64,000 nt of DNA, taken from assembly GCF_001636695.1 (NCBI RefSeq), contig NZ_LGEL01000007.1, positions 34,464-98,463 on the forward strand, given 5' to 3'. This stretch comes from Pedobacter panaciterrae. Lineage in GTDB: Bacteria > Bacteroidota > Bacteroidia > Sphingobacteriales > Sphingobacteriaceae. Shown piece after piece: positions 25,736 through 36,114 of the stretch (the stretch's first letter is position 1; every line of letters begins with the position of its first letter). The position numbers were made by a program, and so were the translations under genes. A model generated the notes under the pieces. That model saw nothing but the letters and a program-made list of their open reading frames with translations. It was not told the DNA's origin and searched no databases.

Positions 25736-26085
25736 GGTATTTTTTAGAATGAAAATACTCAACATTTAAGGTAAATAAACGGGGTTTTTATGATTGTGTA
25801 GCAAATTGTATAAATATCACAGGTATGGTTCCCAATAAAGAAATACCAGAGCTGTCTAAATAATTATTTCAAAAAAAGTATTCCAATTTTTTAAGATTTA
25901 TTTTTCTTCCTAATAGGATTTAGCATGTATTGGCACATATAATTTAGTTTTAATGAACCTGTAGGTGCAGGATGCCAATCAGTATAGTACAGGTTGCTGC
26001 TCGATGAAACTATTGATAGTATTGATATAGCAACCGATTGCTTTCTCTCCAAAAGCAATTGTGCTTAACCAAATATAGATTTATT
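25736..26085. other. Intergenic region before the rhamnoside locus
   Basis: This 350-bp AT-rich spacer separates the minus-strand FimB-like gene from the plus-strand GH71/99-like gene. It contains the shared promoter element at 25981-26024. The rest (25766-25980) shows no coding capacity and no clear repeat. Confidence 0.6.
25981..26024 (+). promoter_or_regulatory. Shared promoter element 1 (AGTATAGTACAGGTTGC..N19..TAGTATTG)
   Basis: The block AGTATAGTACAGGTTGCTG is followed by TAGTATTG, a one-mismatch version of the Bacteroidota -7 box TAnnTTTG. The TTGC of the first block takes the -33 position, and exactly 19 bp separate it from the -7 box. The same arrangement recurs at 37909-37952 and, more weakly, at 46041-46079. 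The bases just upstream of -33 probably form an activator site. It drives the GH71/99-like gene and probably the SusC/SusD pairs after it. Confidence 0.7.
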
Positions 26086-27852
26086 ATGAGCTTTAATATC
26101 AGATCCTGCATTGGTCTTTTATTGGTGTTGTGTGCCGCTGTGACAAATGTTTTCTCACAGAAGCCACTAACCAATTATACTGCAGCATTACCTGCTACAG
26201 ATGCATTAGGTAGAAAACTGCCAACATTTAACGAAGTAGGCAAAGAGAAAAAAGACAAGTTTGTCGGCCTGTTCTATTGGACATGGCACTATGCACAAGC
26301 TAAACTCAAGCCTAATAATACTACCGCCTTTTTAGAAAAACATCCTGATGCGCTTTACGATTATAAGCATCCGGCATGGCCACAAAATATTATGAATTTC
26401 TGGAATGAACCTTTGTTTGGGTATTACATCAATATGGATAAATGGGTGCTTTGGAAACATGCGGAAATGCTGGCTGATGCGGGGGTTGATATGATCATGT
26501 TTGATTGCACTAATGGAGATCTCGTATGGAAGCCAGCGTACATGGCATTATGTGAAGTGTTTTCAGAAGCAAGAAAAAATGGCATCCGTACGCCTCAGAT
26601 CGCTTTTATGATGGGCTTTGGTGCTTCAAAGGATACCAAAAGTGCCATTGATCAGGTTTATAATGATCTGTATAAGCCAGGGCTTTATAAAGACTTGTGG
26701 TTTCAATGGAAAGGCAAGCCATTAATTATGGCATACCCGGATAATATTGATCCCGAGATTAAGAACTTTTTTACGTTCCGCCCCGGACAACCTGTTTATA
26801 ATAAAGGACCAGAACGCAAAGATCATTGGGGATGGCTGGAAATATATCCTCAGCATGGCTTCGTGAAAAATGATAATGGAAGCTTTGAGCAAATGACCGT
26901 CGGCACATCTCAAAACTGGACCAAAGAAAATGGTTTAAATCCAATGAATGCGAAAGGCGCATTTGGCAGAAGTTATACCAATAAAAATGGACAAAATACA
27001 GATAAAAATGCGCATCAGTATGGTCTGAATTTTCAGGAGCAATGGGACTATGCTTTAAAGCAAAACGTTGAACTGGTATTTGTTACCGGCTGGAACGAGT
27101 GGATAGCCGGCAGATATGAAACCTGGCAGGATCAGCCAAATGCTTTCCCGGATCAATTTGACACAGAGCATAGCAGGGACATAGAGCCTATGAAAGGTGG
27201 TCACCAGGATAATTATTATTACCAGTTAATTGCTAACATCCGCCGCTTCAAAGGGATGCCAGCCCCGGAAAAAGCCTCTCCGGTTAAAACGATCAACATG
27301 GATGGGAAATTTGATGAATGGCTTAATGTTAAGCCAGAGTTTATGGCCCATAAAGGAAATACCATACATCGTGACGCTGATGGCTTTGCAGGTACACATT
27401 ATACAAATACAAGCGGGCGAAATGATATTGTAAAAGCCAAAGTGGCAAGAGATAGCAAGTATGTCTATTTCTATGTAGAAACGGCAGATAAGCTCACTAG
27501 CGACAAAGATCCTGCATGGATGCGCCTGTTTATAGATATCGATAGAGACAAAAAAACAGGATGGGAGGGCTATGATTTCGTAGTAAACAGAAAATCGCCT
27601 GATAAGAAGGCCTATCTGGAAAAATCTATAAAAGGATGGAATTGGAAACAGGTAGCAGAAGTAGATTTTAATTACGCAGGCAATCAGCTTGAAATCCGTA
27701 TTCCAAGGACATTCCTGACTGTAAAAAACACATTGAATTTTGAATTTAAATGGTCTGATAACATGCAGACTGATGGAGATATTATTGATTTTCTGATTAA
27801 CGGAGATGTTGCTCCATCAGGAAGATTCAATTACCCATATAAGGAAAATTAA
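26086..27852 (+). CDS. GH71/99-like exported glycosidase with C-terminal CBM9-like domain (paralog 1)
   Basis: The start is set at the ATG followed by SFNIRSCIGLL, which gives a clean signal peptide (LLLVLCAAVTNVFSQ) and leaves room for the promoter; an earlier TTG would lie only about 15 bp after the -7 box. The mature chain starts TDALGRKLPTFNEVGKEKKD and continues as a TIM-barrel-like domain (KFVGLFYWTWHY; AEMLADAGVDMIMFDCTNGD; LVFVTGWNEWIAG near residue 350), a pattern of the GH71/GH99-like group. The C-terminal 170 residues form a CBM9/DOMON-like domain (YVYFYVETADKLTSDKDPAW, MRLFIDIDRDKKTGWEGYDF). Two paralogs lie at 42499-46025. Activity is unproven; an endo-acting hydrolase for a rhamnose-containing glycan is inferred from the locus. 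Confidence 0.8.
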   Translation: MSFNIRSCIGLLLVLCAAVTNVFSQKPLTNYTAALPATDALGRKLPTFNEVGKEKKDKFVGLFYWTWHYAQAKLKPNNTTAFLEKHPDALYDYKHPAWPQNIMNFWNEPLFGYYINMDKWVLWKHAEMLADAGVDMIMFDCTNGDLVWKPAYMALCEVFSEARKNGIRTPQIAFMMGFGASKDTKSAIDQVYNDLYKPGLYKDLWFQWKGKPLIMAYPDNIDPEIKNFFTFRPGQPVYNKGPERKDHWGWLEIYPQHGFVKNDNGSFEQMTVGTSQNWTKENGLNPMNAKGAFGRSYTNKNGQNTDKNAHQYGLNFQEQWDYALKQNVELVFVTGWNEWIAGRYETWQDQPNAFPDQFDTEHSRDIEPMKGGHQDNYYYQLIANIRRFKGMPAPEKASPVKTINMDGKFDEWLNVKPEFMAHKGNTIHRDADGFAGTHYTNTSGRNDIVKAKVARDSKYVYFYVETADKLTSDKDPAWMRLFIDIDRDKKTGWEGYDFVVNRKSPDKKAYLEKSIKGWNWKQVAEVDFNYAGNQLEIRIPRTFLTVKNTLNFEFKWSDNMQTDGDIIDFLINGDVAPSGRFNYPYKEN

Positions 27853-27910
27853 TGCCAACAAAGCACACCTGAAACCTAACCAAAATAAACCTAAATCAAA
27901 CATTTCAAAA

Positions 27911-30900
27911 ATGCTCATTATGAGGAAAAAATTACTATTCTCGAAGCTCTATTGGACTCCCATGCTGTTACTGGCAATATGTAGTTCACTTAATGCTTTC
28001 TCACAGGAACAGATCACTGTCTCCGGAAAGGTGTTGGATTCATTGGATCGTGGCCCCTTACCCGGTGTTACTGTTAGGGTTCAGGGATCTAAAGGGGGAA
28101 GTCTCACTAACGAAAACGGGACCTATTCTATTAAAGCTCCATCAAATGCCACACTTGTTTTTGATTATATAGGGTATGTTCAAAAGAAAGCAGCTGTAAA
28201 TGGAAAATCTATAGTTGATGTAATGCTGGTAAGTTCAGATGAAAAACTGGATGAAGTGGTAGTGGTAGGATATGGTCAGCAGAAAAAGATTTCGGTAACA
28301 GGAGCAGTTTCATCTGTATCGTCAAAAGACCTTAAACAAAGTTCGTCAGCCAGTCTTGCTAATGCCCTGGCCGGTAAACTATCAGGACTTACGTCTATTC
28401 AATCCGGTGGTGGCCAGCCCGGACGCGACGATGCAACTATGTATCTGCGTGGTGCCGCAACAACTAATACTAAAAGCCCGCTTATTTTAATTGACGGAGT
28501 TCCCCGTGATAATATCAGGACGATTGATGCGAGTGAAGTGGCAACTGTCTCGGTATTGAAAGATGCATCCGCAACAGCCGTATTTGGTGTTAGAGGGGCT
28601 AACGGAGTTATACTTATTACCACCAAACGAGGAATGGAAGGTAAACCCGAGCTCTCTATCAATTTAGACCAGAGTTATTCTTCATTCACACGGGAGCCGG
28701 AAAGACTACATTCTATAGATTATATGAAGCTAAGAAATGAAGCTTCTAAAAACGATAACATATCGCCACTTCCTTTTAGTCAGGAAACCATGAATAAATA
28801 CCTAGATCCTTTGGCAGGTTTAGATCCAAATGATCCCGACTATGCGCAAAAAGCAGCAGTAAGAAAATACATGTATCCTGATCATGATTATTATCGTGAG
28901 TTTATATCCCGCTATTCACCGCAAACAAGAATTAATACCAGTGCCAGCGGAGGTACAGAAAGGGTATCTTATTTTGTAAACGCAGCATACCTTAATCAGG
29001 GAGGTAACCTTAAAACTGAGCCTGAATCAGTATTGGGTTATGATCCTTCAGCAAAGATGAACAGATTTAATTTTAGGGCTAACCTGGATTATAAAGTCAC
29101 CAATTCACTAAAATCATTTTTAAATATAGGTAGTTATATCGAACAGGTTAATATGCCTTCGGCATGGTTATATGGTGGTGGAGATACAAACTGGATGATG
29201 AGGGATTTACTGTATCAGGCCCAGACTATTCTTCCAATCACACCCGGTCCAACAACCATAGGTGGTTTTGGAGTGGCACCAGGTCAAATAGTGGACCCCG
29301 GATACCTGGACCGCTCGGCCTTTGAAATTATGAACAGATTTGGATACCGTAATGAAGTCAGGTCTAATCTGAACTCCACTTTAGGGCTCGATTGGGATTT
29401 AGGTAGTTTTGTTACCAAAGGGCTAAGTGTTAAGGGGATGATCTCTTATGATTCTAAATCTACTACCGCCACCCAGGGCAAGAAAAGTGAGCGTCTCTAT
29501 CTTGCAGAAGTTAATCCGGAAACAAATCAGTTAAGTTATGCAGTTAAACGTCCTGATGAAGAATTACTTTCATTAACTAAAGGAGCAGATTCCCGTTACA
29601 ATATTAATATGCAGGCATCGGTTAATTATGCACGCACATTTGATGAAAAGCATGATGTAGGCGCAATGATCCTTGGTCAGCGCGATTATTGGGAAACCCC
29701 GGGCGGTGATATTCCTTTTAATGTATTGGGTGTAGCAGCCAGGGCAACATATGCTTATGACAACCGATATCTTGCAGAATTTAACATGGGCTATAATGGT
29801 TCTGAACAATTTGCACCAAACAAGCGCTTCGGGTTTTTCCCGGCAGCTTCTGTAGGATGGATCGTTAGTAATGAACAATTTCTAAAAAATAATAAGGTAA
29901 TTACCAGTCTAAAATTGCGGGCATCTTATGGTAAAGTAGGTAACGATCAAATGGGATCTGCACGTTTTCTTTACCAAAGTGACATCACTATGGGCGGAGG
30001 GCCACTAGGCAGCCTTGGTGGCGGAATCAATCAGGGGTTGATGGGTAATCCAAATCTTACCTGGGAGATAGCGGCAAAACAAAACTACGGAGTAGACCTT
30101 CAATTATTCAGGGATCTTACTGCCAACTTTGATTATTTTATCGAAAAGAGAAGCAATATCTTAATCCAACGCAGTACTGTGCCCGAATTTCAGGGTCTTC
30201 CACTAGGGAATGTTCCAAGAGTGAATATGGGATTGGTTGACAATAAGGGATATGAAATTGAGCTAACCTACAATAAATCACTTGCTAAAGATCTGTCCTT
30301 AATGGTTAGGGGAAACTATGGCTATAATCATAACGTGGTTAAATTTATAGACGAACAGATCCGCGACGAATCGTATGCAACAAGATACAGATCTACGGGC
30401 TATTCACTTGGTCAAACTCTTGGGTATAAAATTGATTATAGCAATGGTAATGGCTACTTTAATTCTAAACAAGAGCTGGATGATTATCTTGCTCATACTA
30501 CTTATGGCTTCGGTACACCGAGAGTCGGTGATTTTAAATATGTAGATGCCAATGGTGACGGTGTAATTAACGATAAAGATCAGGTGGCCATCGGCTATAG
30601 TAATATCCCCAGGGTGATCTACGGTTTTACATTAGGAGTTAACTATAAAGGATTTGAAGTTACCGCGTTTTTACAGGGAGTAGGTAAATATTCAAGTAAC
30701 TATTCCGATCAGGGAGTTTACGAAACGACAAAACTGGGTACCTATTTTGATTATCATAAAAATGCATGGACCCCTGAACGTTATGCTAATGGCGAGAAAA
30801 TCACCTACCCTGCCTTAAGTACACTGAATAATACCAATCATACGGCTAATGATTTCTTCATTATGGATCGTTCATTTATTCGTCTTAGGAATGTTGAACT

Positions 30901-31087
30901 GGCATATACGCTTCCTAAGGGAATATTAAACAAAATCGGAGTTCAAAGATTAAGGGTTTACGTAAGCGGACAAAATCTTTATACCTGGGATCATTTAAAA
31001 ATGGGCCATCTGGATCCTGAAAACGATGACGCTATTGGATACCCTGTAACCAAAATGGCAAACTTTGGCTTAAACGTTACTTTCTAA
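27911..31087 (+). CDS. SusC/RagA-type TonB-dependent transporter (first of tandem pair)
   Basis: This outer-membrane importer is about 1058 aa. The start is set at the ATG giving LIMRKKLLFSKLYW, with the signal peptide LLLAICSSLNAFSQ following; a second ATG three codons later would also work. It has no STN domain, going directly into the carboxypeptidase-regulatory-like domain (about 30-105, SGKVLDSLDRGPLPGVTVRV) and plug (VVVVGYGQQKKISVTGAVSS), with the conserved DASATAVFGVRGANGVILIT. The lack of STN means it does not signal to a FecR/sigma pair, which fits control by the shared promoter element instead. The barrel ends FGLNVTF. The susD gene follows after 18 bp. Confidence 0.94.
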   Translation: MLIMRKKLLFSKLYWTPMLLLAICSSLNAFSQEQITVSGKVLDSLDRGPLPGVTVRVQGSKGGSLTNENGTYSIKAPSNATLVFDYIGYVQKKAAVNGKSIVDVMLVSSDEKLDEVVVVGYGQQKKISVTGAVSSVSSKDLKQSSSASLANALAGKLSGLTSIQSGGGQPGRDDATMYLRGAATTNTKSPLILIDGVPRDNIRTIDASEVATVSVLKDASATAVFGVRGANGVILITTKRGMEGKPELSINLDQSYSSFTREPERLHSIDYMKLRNEASKNDNISPLPFSQETMNKYLDPLAGLDPNDPDYAQKAAVRKYMYPDHDYYREFISRYSPQTRINTSASGGTERVSYFVNAAYLNQGGNLKTEPESVLGYDPSAKMNRFNFRANLDYKVTNSLKSFLNIGSYIEQVNMPSAWLYGGGDTNWMMRDLLYQAQTILPITPGPTTIGGFGVAPGQIVDPGYLDRSAFEIMNRFGYRNEVRSNLNSTLGLDWDLGSFVTKGLSVKGMISYDSKSTTATQGKKSERLYLAEVNPETNQLSYAVKRPDEELLSLTKGADSRYNINMQASVNYARTFDEKHDVGAMILGQRDYWETPGGDIPFNVLGVAARATYAYDNRYLAEFNMGYNGSEQFAPNKRFGFFPAASVGWIVSNEQFLKNNKVITSLKLRASYGKVGNDQMGSARFLYQSDITMGGGPLGSLGGGINQGLMGNPNLTWEIAAKQNYGVDLQLFRDLTANFDYFIEKRSNILIQRSTVPEFQGLPLGNVPRVNMGLVDNKGYEIELTYNKSLAKDLSLMVRGNYGYNHNVVKFIDEQIRDESYATRYRSTGYSLGQTLGYKIDYSNGNGYFNSKQELDDYLAHTTYGFGTPRVGDFKYVDANGDGVINDKDQVAIGYSNIPRVIYGFTLGVNYKGFEVTAFLQGVGKYSSNYSDQGVYETTKLGTYFDYHKNAWTPERYANGEKITYPALSTLNNTNHTANDFFIMDRSFIRLRNVELAYTLPKGILNKIGVQRLRVYVSGQNLYTWDHLKMGHLDPENDDAIGYPVTKMANFGLNVTF

Positions 31088-31105
31088 TCCCCAACACAAG
31101 AAGTT

Positions 31106-33001
31106 ATGAAAACGAAATATATAGTTTTATTAATCGCATTCTCCATGTTTTTCCTTGGTGCGTGCAAGAAAGCTCTGGATACAGCGCCTGATGGCAAGAT
31201 CACTATGGACGAAGTCTTTGCCGATAACGAAAAGGTGAAAGCATTTTTAAATACCTGTTATGCAAACATGCCCGTGAAAGGGACCAGATACTTTTTTTGG
31301 CAAAGAGGGCCCGTTAACTGGAGCGACGAATCATGGGATACGGATGCGGAAGCAGAATCTGGACTGATGAGTGGCAGAATGTACAATGGTAATGCGTCTG
31401 CAAGTAATCATCCGATAACCAATGTAAGTGGAGATAGTGGAAATGGAAATTATTGGGCGAGCTATTGGAGCGCTATCCGTAACTGCACCATATTTATAAG
31501 CCGTATAGATAATGCTACGGTGGGTAATGAATCAGATAGAAAACGCTGGAAAGCTGAAGCACATCTTTTAAGGGCATATTATTACTCAGAACTACTAAAA
31601 TGGTTTGGCCCCTCATTGCCTATTGAGCGTGAACCATACGATTTTGCAGGTGATTTTTCTAAAGTAAAAAGAGAGACTTACTATGATGTAGTTAAGTTTA
31701 TTATGGAGGATTGTAATGTAGCACTGGGCACAAATGAACTGCAATGGAGAATTAATTCAGATCAGGAAGCAGGCCGCGTAAACAAAGCAATGGCTGAGGC
31801 CATAAAATCAAAAATGATCCTTTTTGCTGCAAGTCCGTTGTATAATGAAGGCAAAAATTATTGGGAAGAAGCCTACGAAATCAACAAAACATCTTTAGAA
31901 AATTTAAGAAAAAATGGTTTTGAGCTTTATAATAAGGTAAACTATCCTCAAACCTACCTTTCAGATGTCGCCTATCTTGGGCCAAATAAGAACGAGAAGA
32001 CTGCCATCTATAATGAGTATTTTACGCAAACAATGGGTTATGCATCCAGTGTAGATCATGAAACAATATATCAAAGTCGCGAAGGACAAGGCAATATCTG
32101 GAATATTGATGGTATTGGTGCACAGGATGGATACAAATCAGGAACCTGTCCAACGCAGGAGCTTGTAGATGCCTATGAGACCATCGACGGTAAACCGATT
32201 CTAAATCTGGACAACCCGTATCTTGATGATAAGCACCAGCAACCGAACTACAATCCGGAAAATAAGACTTATGATCCTAAAAATCCATATGCGAACAGAG
32301 ATCCCCGTTTTTATGCTTCGATCTACTACAACGGATCTAAAAGAAAAGCATTCTGGAATTTTGCGGAAGCGCCTGAATCCTTTGAAAATTATCCTGCCCC
32401 AATGGGTAACAGAACAAGGATCATTGCGACCTATGTAGGCGAACCCCAAACCGGTATTCACGCTTCTACGAGAAAGGCAACCAGAACAGGATACTTCGAA
32501 AGGAAATTTCTCCACCCGAATTCCGGAGGTGATAACCCTGTAGGCGGTGCCAACTGGAAAATGTTCCGTCTTGGAGAGGTAATCCTAAACTTTGCGGAGG
32601 CAGCAGCAGAAGCAGGTAAATTACCTGAAGCAATTACCGCAGTTAACGAAATACGTGCCAGGGCAGGTATGCCGGAAATACCTTCAAACTTATCTAAGGA
32701 GCAATTGATACTCAGGGTAAGGAATGAGCGCAGGGTAGAGCTGGCTATGGAAGAAAACAGGTATTTCGACGTTCGCAGATGGACGCTGCCAACCGGCGAC
32801 CTTTCTAAAACCGATCAGTGGGTAACGGGAATGGAGATCACCAGAAATCCGGATGGCACTTTTACCTATAACCGCAGGCCAGTCCGCGCCAATGAACGGA
32901 AGAATTTTACCAATAAATTCCTTTGGGTACCTATACCACTTGATGAGGCAAATCGCCTGCAATCAATTACAGGAGTTAAGTGGCAAAGTAACGGTTGGTA
33001 G
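31106..33001 (+). CDS. SusD/RagB-family lipoprotein (first of tandem pair)
   Basis: This 631-aa surface lipoprotein pairs with the SusC just upstream. The lipobox LGAC (cysteine near residue 20) is followed by KKALDTAPDGKITMDEVFAD. It is longer than the common SusD length of about 500-550 aa. The TPR-like helices are visible (WKAEAHLLRAYYYSELLKWF near 150-170). The C-terminal signature is RNERRVELAMEENRYFDVRR near 545-565. The protein resembles the SusD at 36115 in its N-terminal DGKITMxxVF pattern and its DPRFYASIYYNG segment, so the two SusD genes are probably duplicates. Confidence 0.93.
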   Translation: MKTKYIVLLIAFSMFFLGACKKALDTAPDGKITMDEVFADNEKVKAFLNTCYANMPVKGTRYFFWQRGPVNWSDESWDTDAEAESGLMSGRMYNGNASASNHPITNVSGDSGNGNYWASYWSAIRNCTIFISRIDNATVGNESDRKRWKAEAHLLRAYYYSELLKWFGPSLPIEREPYDFAGDFSKVKRETYYDVVKFIMEDCNVALGTNELQWRINSDQEAGRVNKAMAEAIKSKMILFAASPLYNEGKNYWEEAYEINKTSLENLRKNGFELYNKVNYPQTYLSDVAYLGPNKNEKTAIYNEYFTQTMGYASSVDHETIYQSREGQGNIWNIDGIGAQDGYKSGTCPTQELVDAYETIDGKPILNLDNPYLDDKHQQPNYNPENKTYDPKNPYANRDPRFYASIYYNGSKRKAFWNFAEAPESFENYPAPMGNRTRIIATYVGEPQTGIHASTRKATRTGYFERKFLHPNSGGDNPVGGANWKMFRLGEVILNFAEAAAEAGKLPEAITAVNEIRARAGMPEIPSNLSKEQLILRVRNERRVELAMEENRYFDVRRWTLPTGDLSKTDQWVTGMEITRNPDGTFTYNRRPVRANERKNFTNKFLWVPIPLDEANRLQSITGVKWQSNGW

Positions 33002-33023
33002 TAATAGTTTTTAATAGACCTCA

Positions 33024-36000
33024 ATGACAAATCAGATGATACATAAATTAATGATCAAAATAACATTGCTGCTGGCACTCTTGCTTTCCATAGGAACAAG
33101 TGTGAGCGCACAAGAGGTATCGGTCCCTGTGAAAGGTATAGTGAAGGATGAATTTGGAAGACCGCTTGCTGGTGTAAGAATTAACTCCCGGGATGGAGAA
33201 ACCGGGATTTCTACAAATGCAAATGGTGAGTATGCCCTCATTCTGGATGTGAACAGCCCACTGATATTTTCCTATGCCGGTTATTCTACGCAAAAAATAG
33301 CTGTTAACGGGAAAGCTCAGATTGATGTTGAGTTAAAGCCGGATATACATAAAAAAGATGAAGTAGTTCAGCTTGGATATACGTCACAGTTGCGACACGA
33401 AATTTCCGGATCAGTAGCAACAGTTACCGGCGAAGAGCTTGAAAAATCTCCTGTAGCAAATCTTACCCAAAGTTTTGCCGGTCGTTTTGCCGGATTGGTT
33501 ACACAGGAAACCTACTCAGAGCTATCAAGAGCAACTACCAATATTTATGTAAGAGGACTCTCTGCTGCAAGAGGTAATGGGCCACTTGTAATTATTGATG
33601 GAATTATATGTGCTTATAACAGCAATCAGACGCTCGAGTACATCAGTGCAAATGAAATAGGAATCTGTAACCGTGCTAAAAGATGCATCTACGCAAGCTC
33701 TTTATGGTATTCAAGGTGCAAATGGATTAATCGTGATTACTACCAAACGTGGAATAAAAGGTAATGTCCAGATAAAAACAACTTTCGATCAATCCATACA
33801 GCAGGTAACAACTACACCAACGTTTTACAATGCTGCTGATTATGCATCGATGAGAAATCAGGCATTGGTTAATGATAAAAAGGAAAAGTTATTTAGCGAT
33901 CAGCAGATTGAAAACTTTCGTTCAGGCGGAAATGACCTTTATCCCAATAACAATTGGTACGATAGGTATTTTAAGGACTATGCAGCGATGCAGCGAGCTA
34001 GTGTCAACGTAACCGGCGGAAATGAAAAAGTACAATTCTATTCTAATGTGAACTTCATGCATCAGGGCGGTCAGTTTATTACTGATCAGGATAAATACAA
34101 TTCTAATGCAAATAACGTTTGGGTTAACTATCGCAGTAATGTTGATATGAACTTAAACCGATACCTTAAGGCATTTATCCGTTTAAGTGGTAATATTAAA
34201 AGAGAACGTACCCCCGGTGCCGGAAATTCAACAATATACGGTAGCCTTTTTCAGATACCACCAACAGTATATGGTCCGTTAACTCCGGATGGTGAAGTGA
34301 TCACAACGAGTAATGTGGGATCGCCAACCTATGGCATGTTAAACCGCTCAGGATATGTAAGACATACGGTTACCAATATCACCTCACAATTTGGGCTTGA
34401 TCTGGATATGGGATTCCTTACAAAGGGCTTAAACTTAACAGGGGTAGTTGCTTATCAGACTAATGCAGTGGGCAGTTTAAGTACTACTCAGGATTATGAA
34501 CGCTGGACAAGAGATAATACCAAACCCGATGAATTAATATTTAATAGAAAAGGTGAACAAAACAATACACCTTTAGGATATGGTAAGGGAAGTTCATACT
34601 ATTATCATTTAACCTATAATGGAGCGCTTAATTATAGCAGGGATTTCGGTAAGCACCATGTGGGAGGTATGGCCTATATGTTCTTCCAAAATCTGACAAA
34701 GGCAGATACCGGTTCTCCGGGATTATTGCCTTATAACCGCGTAAGCTCAGGTGCAGAAGCAACCTACAGTTACGATAACAGGTACCACGTTAAGTTTGAT
34801 GTTGGTTATTCAGGTTCTGAACAATATGCGCGCAGCGATCGATATACCTTTACACCGGCAATTTCTGCTGCCTGGGAAGTGTCGAACGAAGATTTTATGA
34901 AGGACGCAAGCTGGTTAAGCAATCTTAAGTTAAGAGCTTCCTATGGTAAAACGGCAAACGACCAAAGTGGCTTAAACCGGTTTGCCTATCTTGATGAGGT
35001 AACGGTTAGAGGAGGAGGGCCAATCGGTTCCCTTCAATATTTTATACAGGAAAAGACTGTAGGGAATCCTCATATACAGGCTGAAATATCTAAAAAACAA
35101 AATTATGGGTTAGATCTGGGACTCTTTAATTCCTTATCTTTTACTGTAGATGTGTTTAAAGAGCGCATGAATAATATGGTAGTTAGTGCGTTATCTGCTA
35201 TTCCTTTATATCAGGGTATACCTTTAAATAATTATCCTAAAACAAACACAGGTATTTTTGAAAACAAGGGTTATGAAGTAACGGCCAATTATACCAGGGC
35301 TTTAAATAAGGATGTAAAAATATCATTGGGGGGCTTAATTGGTTATTCGAAAAATAAAGTAATTAATACAAATGAGCCACTGAGAAACGAGGATTACATT
35401 TATAGAAAACAGGAGGAAGGCTATTCTTTTGGCCAAACATTTGGATACCTGGTTGATTACAGTAATGGCAATGGATTCTTTAATACCCAGCAAGAACTTG
35501 ATGGTAATAAAGTTGAGTATAAAGTTGGTAGCCCACGTTTGGGGGATCTTAAATATCAGGATCTAAATAATGATGGAATTATAGATGAAGCTGATAAGGC
35601 CCCGATAGGTACCGGAACACTTCCAAGGCTTACCTACGGAATATCGGGAGGTGTTACCTACAAATCGTTCGATCTGAATTTCCTTTTACAGGGAATTGGC
35701 CAGTACTCTTCAGTAATTGTTGGGCAGGGAGTTTGGGAAGCAGATTTCGATGGAATATATGGCGCTTTGCATAAAAATGCATGGACACCGGAACGCTACA
35801 ACAGTGGCGAAACGATAACAGCTCCTGCCTTGTCAACAGTTAAGTCGTCAAGTCAGGAAATAAACGATTATTATAAATATAACAGATCATATTTACGCCT
35901 TAAAAATGTAGAGCTTTCGTACACCCTGCCTGGCCGTTTATCTAAAGCCATCTCGGCAGAAAAAGTCAAGTTCTTGCTTAGCGGACAGAATCTGATCACC

Positions 36001-36102
36001 TGGGATAAAATGAAGTCGAAAGATTTTGGTCCTGAAGGTGGTGGTTATACTTCTTTCCCGGTCTACAGAGTGTTTAACATAGGTGTAAATGTTGTTTTTT
36101 AA
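33024..36102 (+). pseudogene. SusC/RagA-type transporter interrupted by a single-base frameshift
   Basis: The gene reads as a complete SusC of about 1025 aa apart from one frame change near 33660. The N-terminal part (33024 on) has a signal peptide (ITLLLALLLSIGTSVSAQ), a carboxypeptidase-regulatory-like domain (KGIVKDEFGRPLAGVRINSR) and most of the plug, up to EYISANEI. The expected continuation ESVTVLKDASTQALYGIQGA then appears in the +1 frame. The sequence GAAATAGGAATCTGTA has one G more than needed, and removing one G at 33660/33661 restores a full protein. No classical slippery site is seen. The gene is either a recent pseudogene or intact with a sequencing or assembly error. There is no STN domain. 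The susD gene starts 12 bp after the stop. Confidence 0.85.
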
Positions 36103-36114
36103 CAAATTATTGCG

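Noticed and set aside
26038-26085. Longer N-terminus for the GH71/99-like gene from a TTG codon
   Set aside because: It would start only about 15 bp after the -7 box and put charged residues before the signal peptide; the ATG at 26086 fits better.
27806-27910. N-terminal extension of the SusC at 27911 overlapping the preceding gene
   Set aside because: The extension is a shifted reading of the end of the GH71/99-like gene and lacks signal features; the signal peptide begins after 27911.
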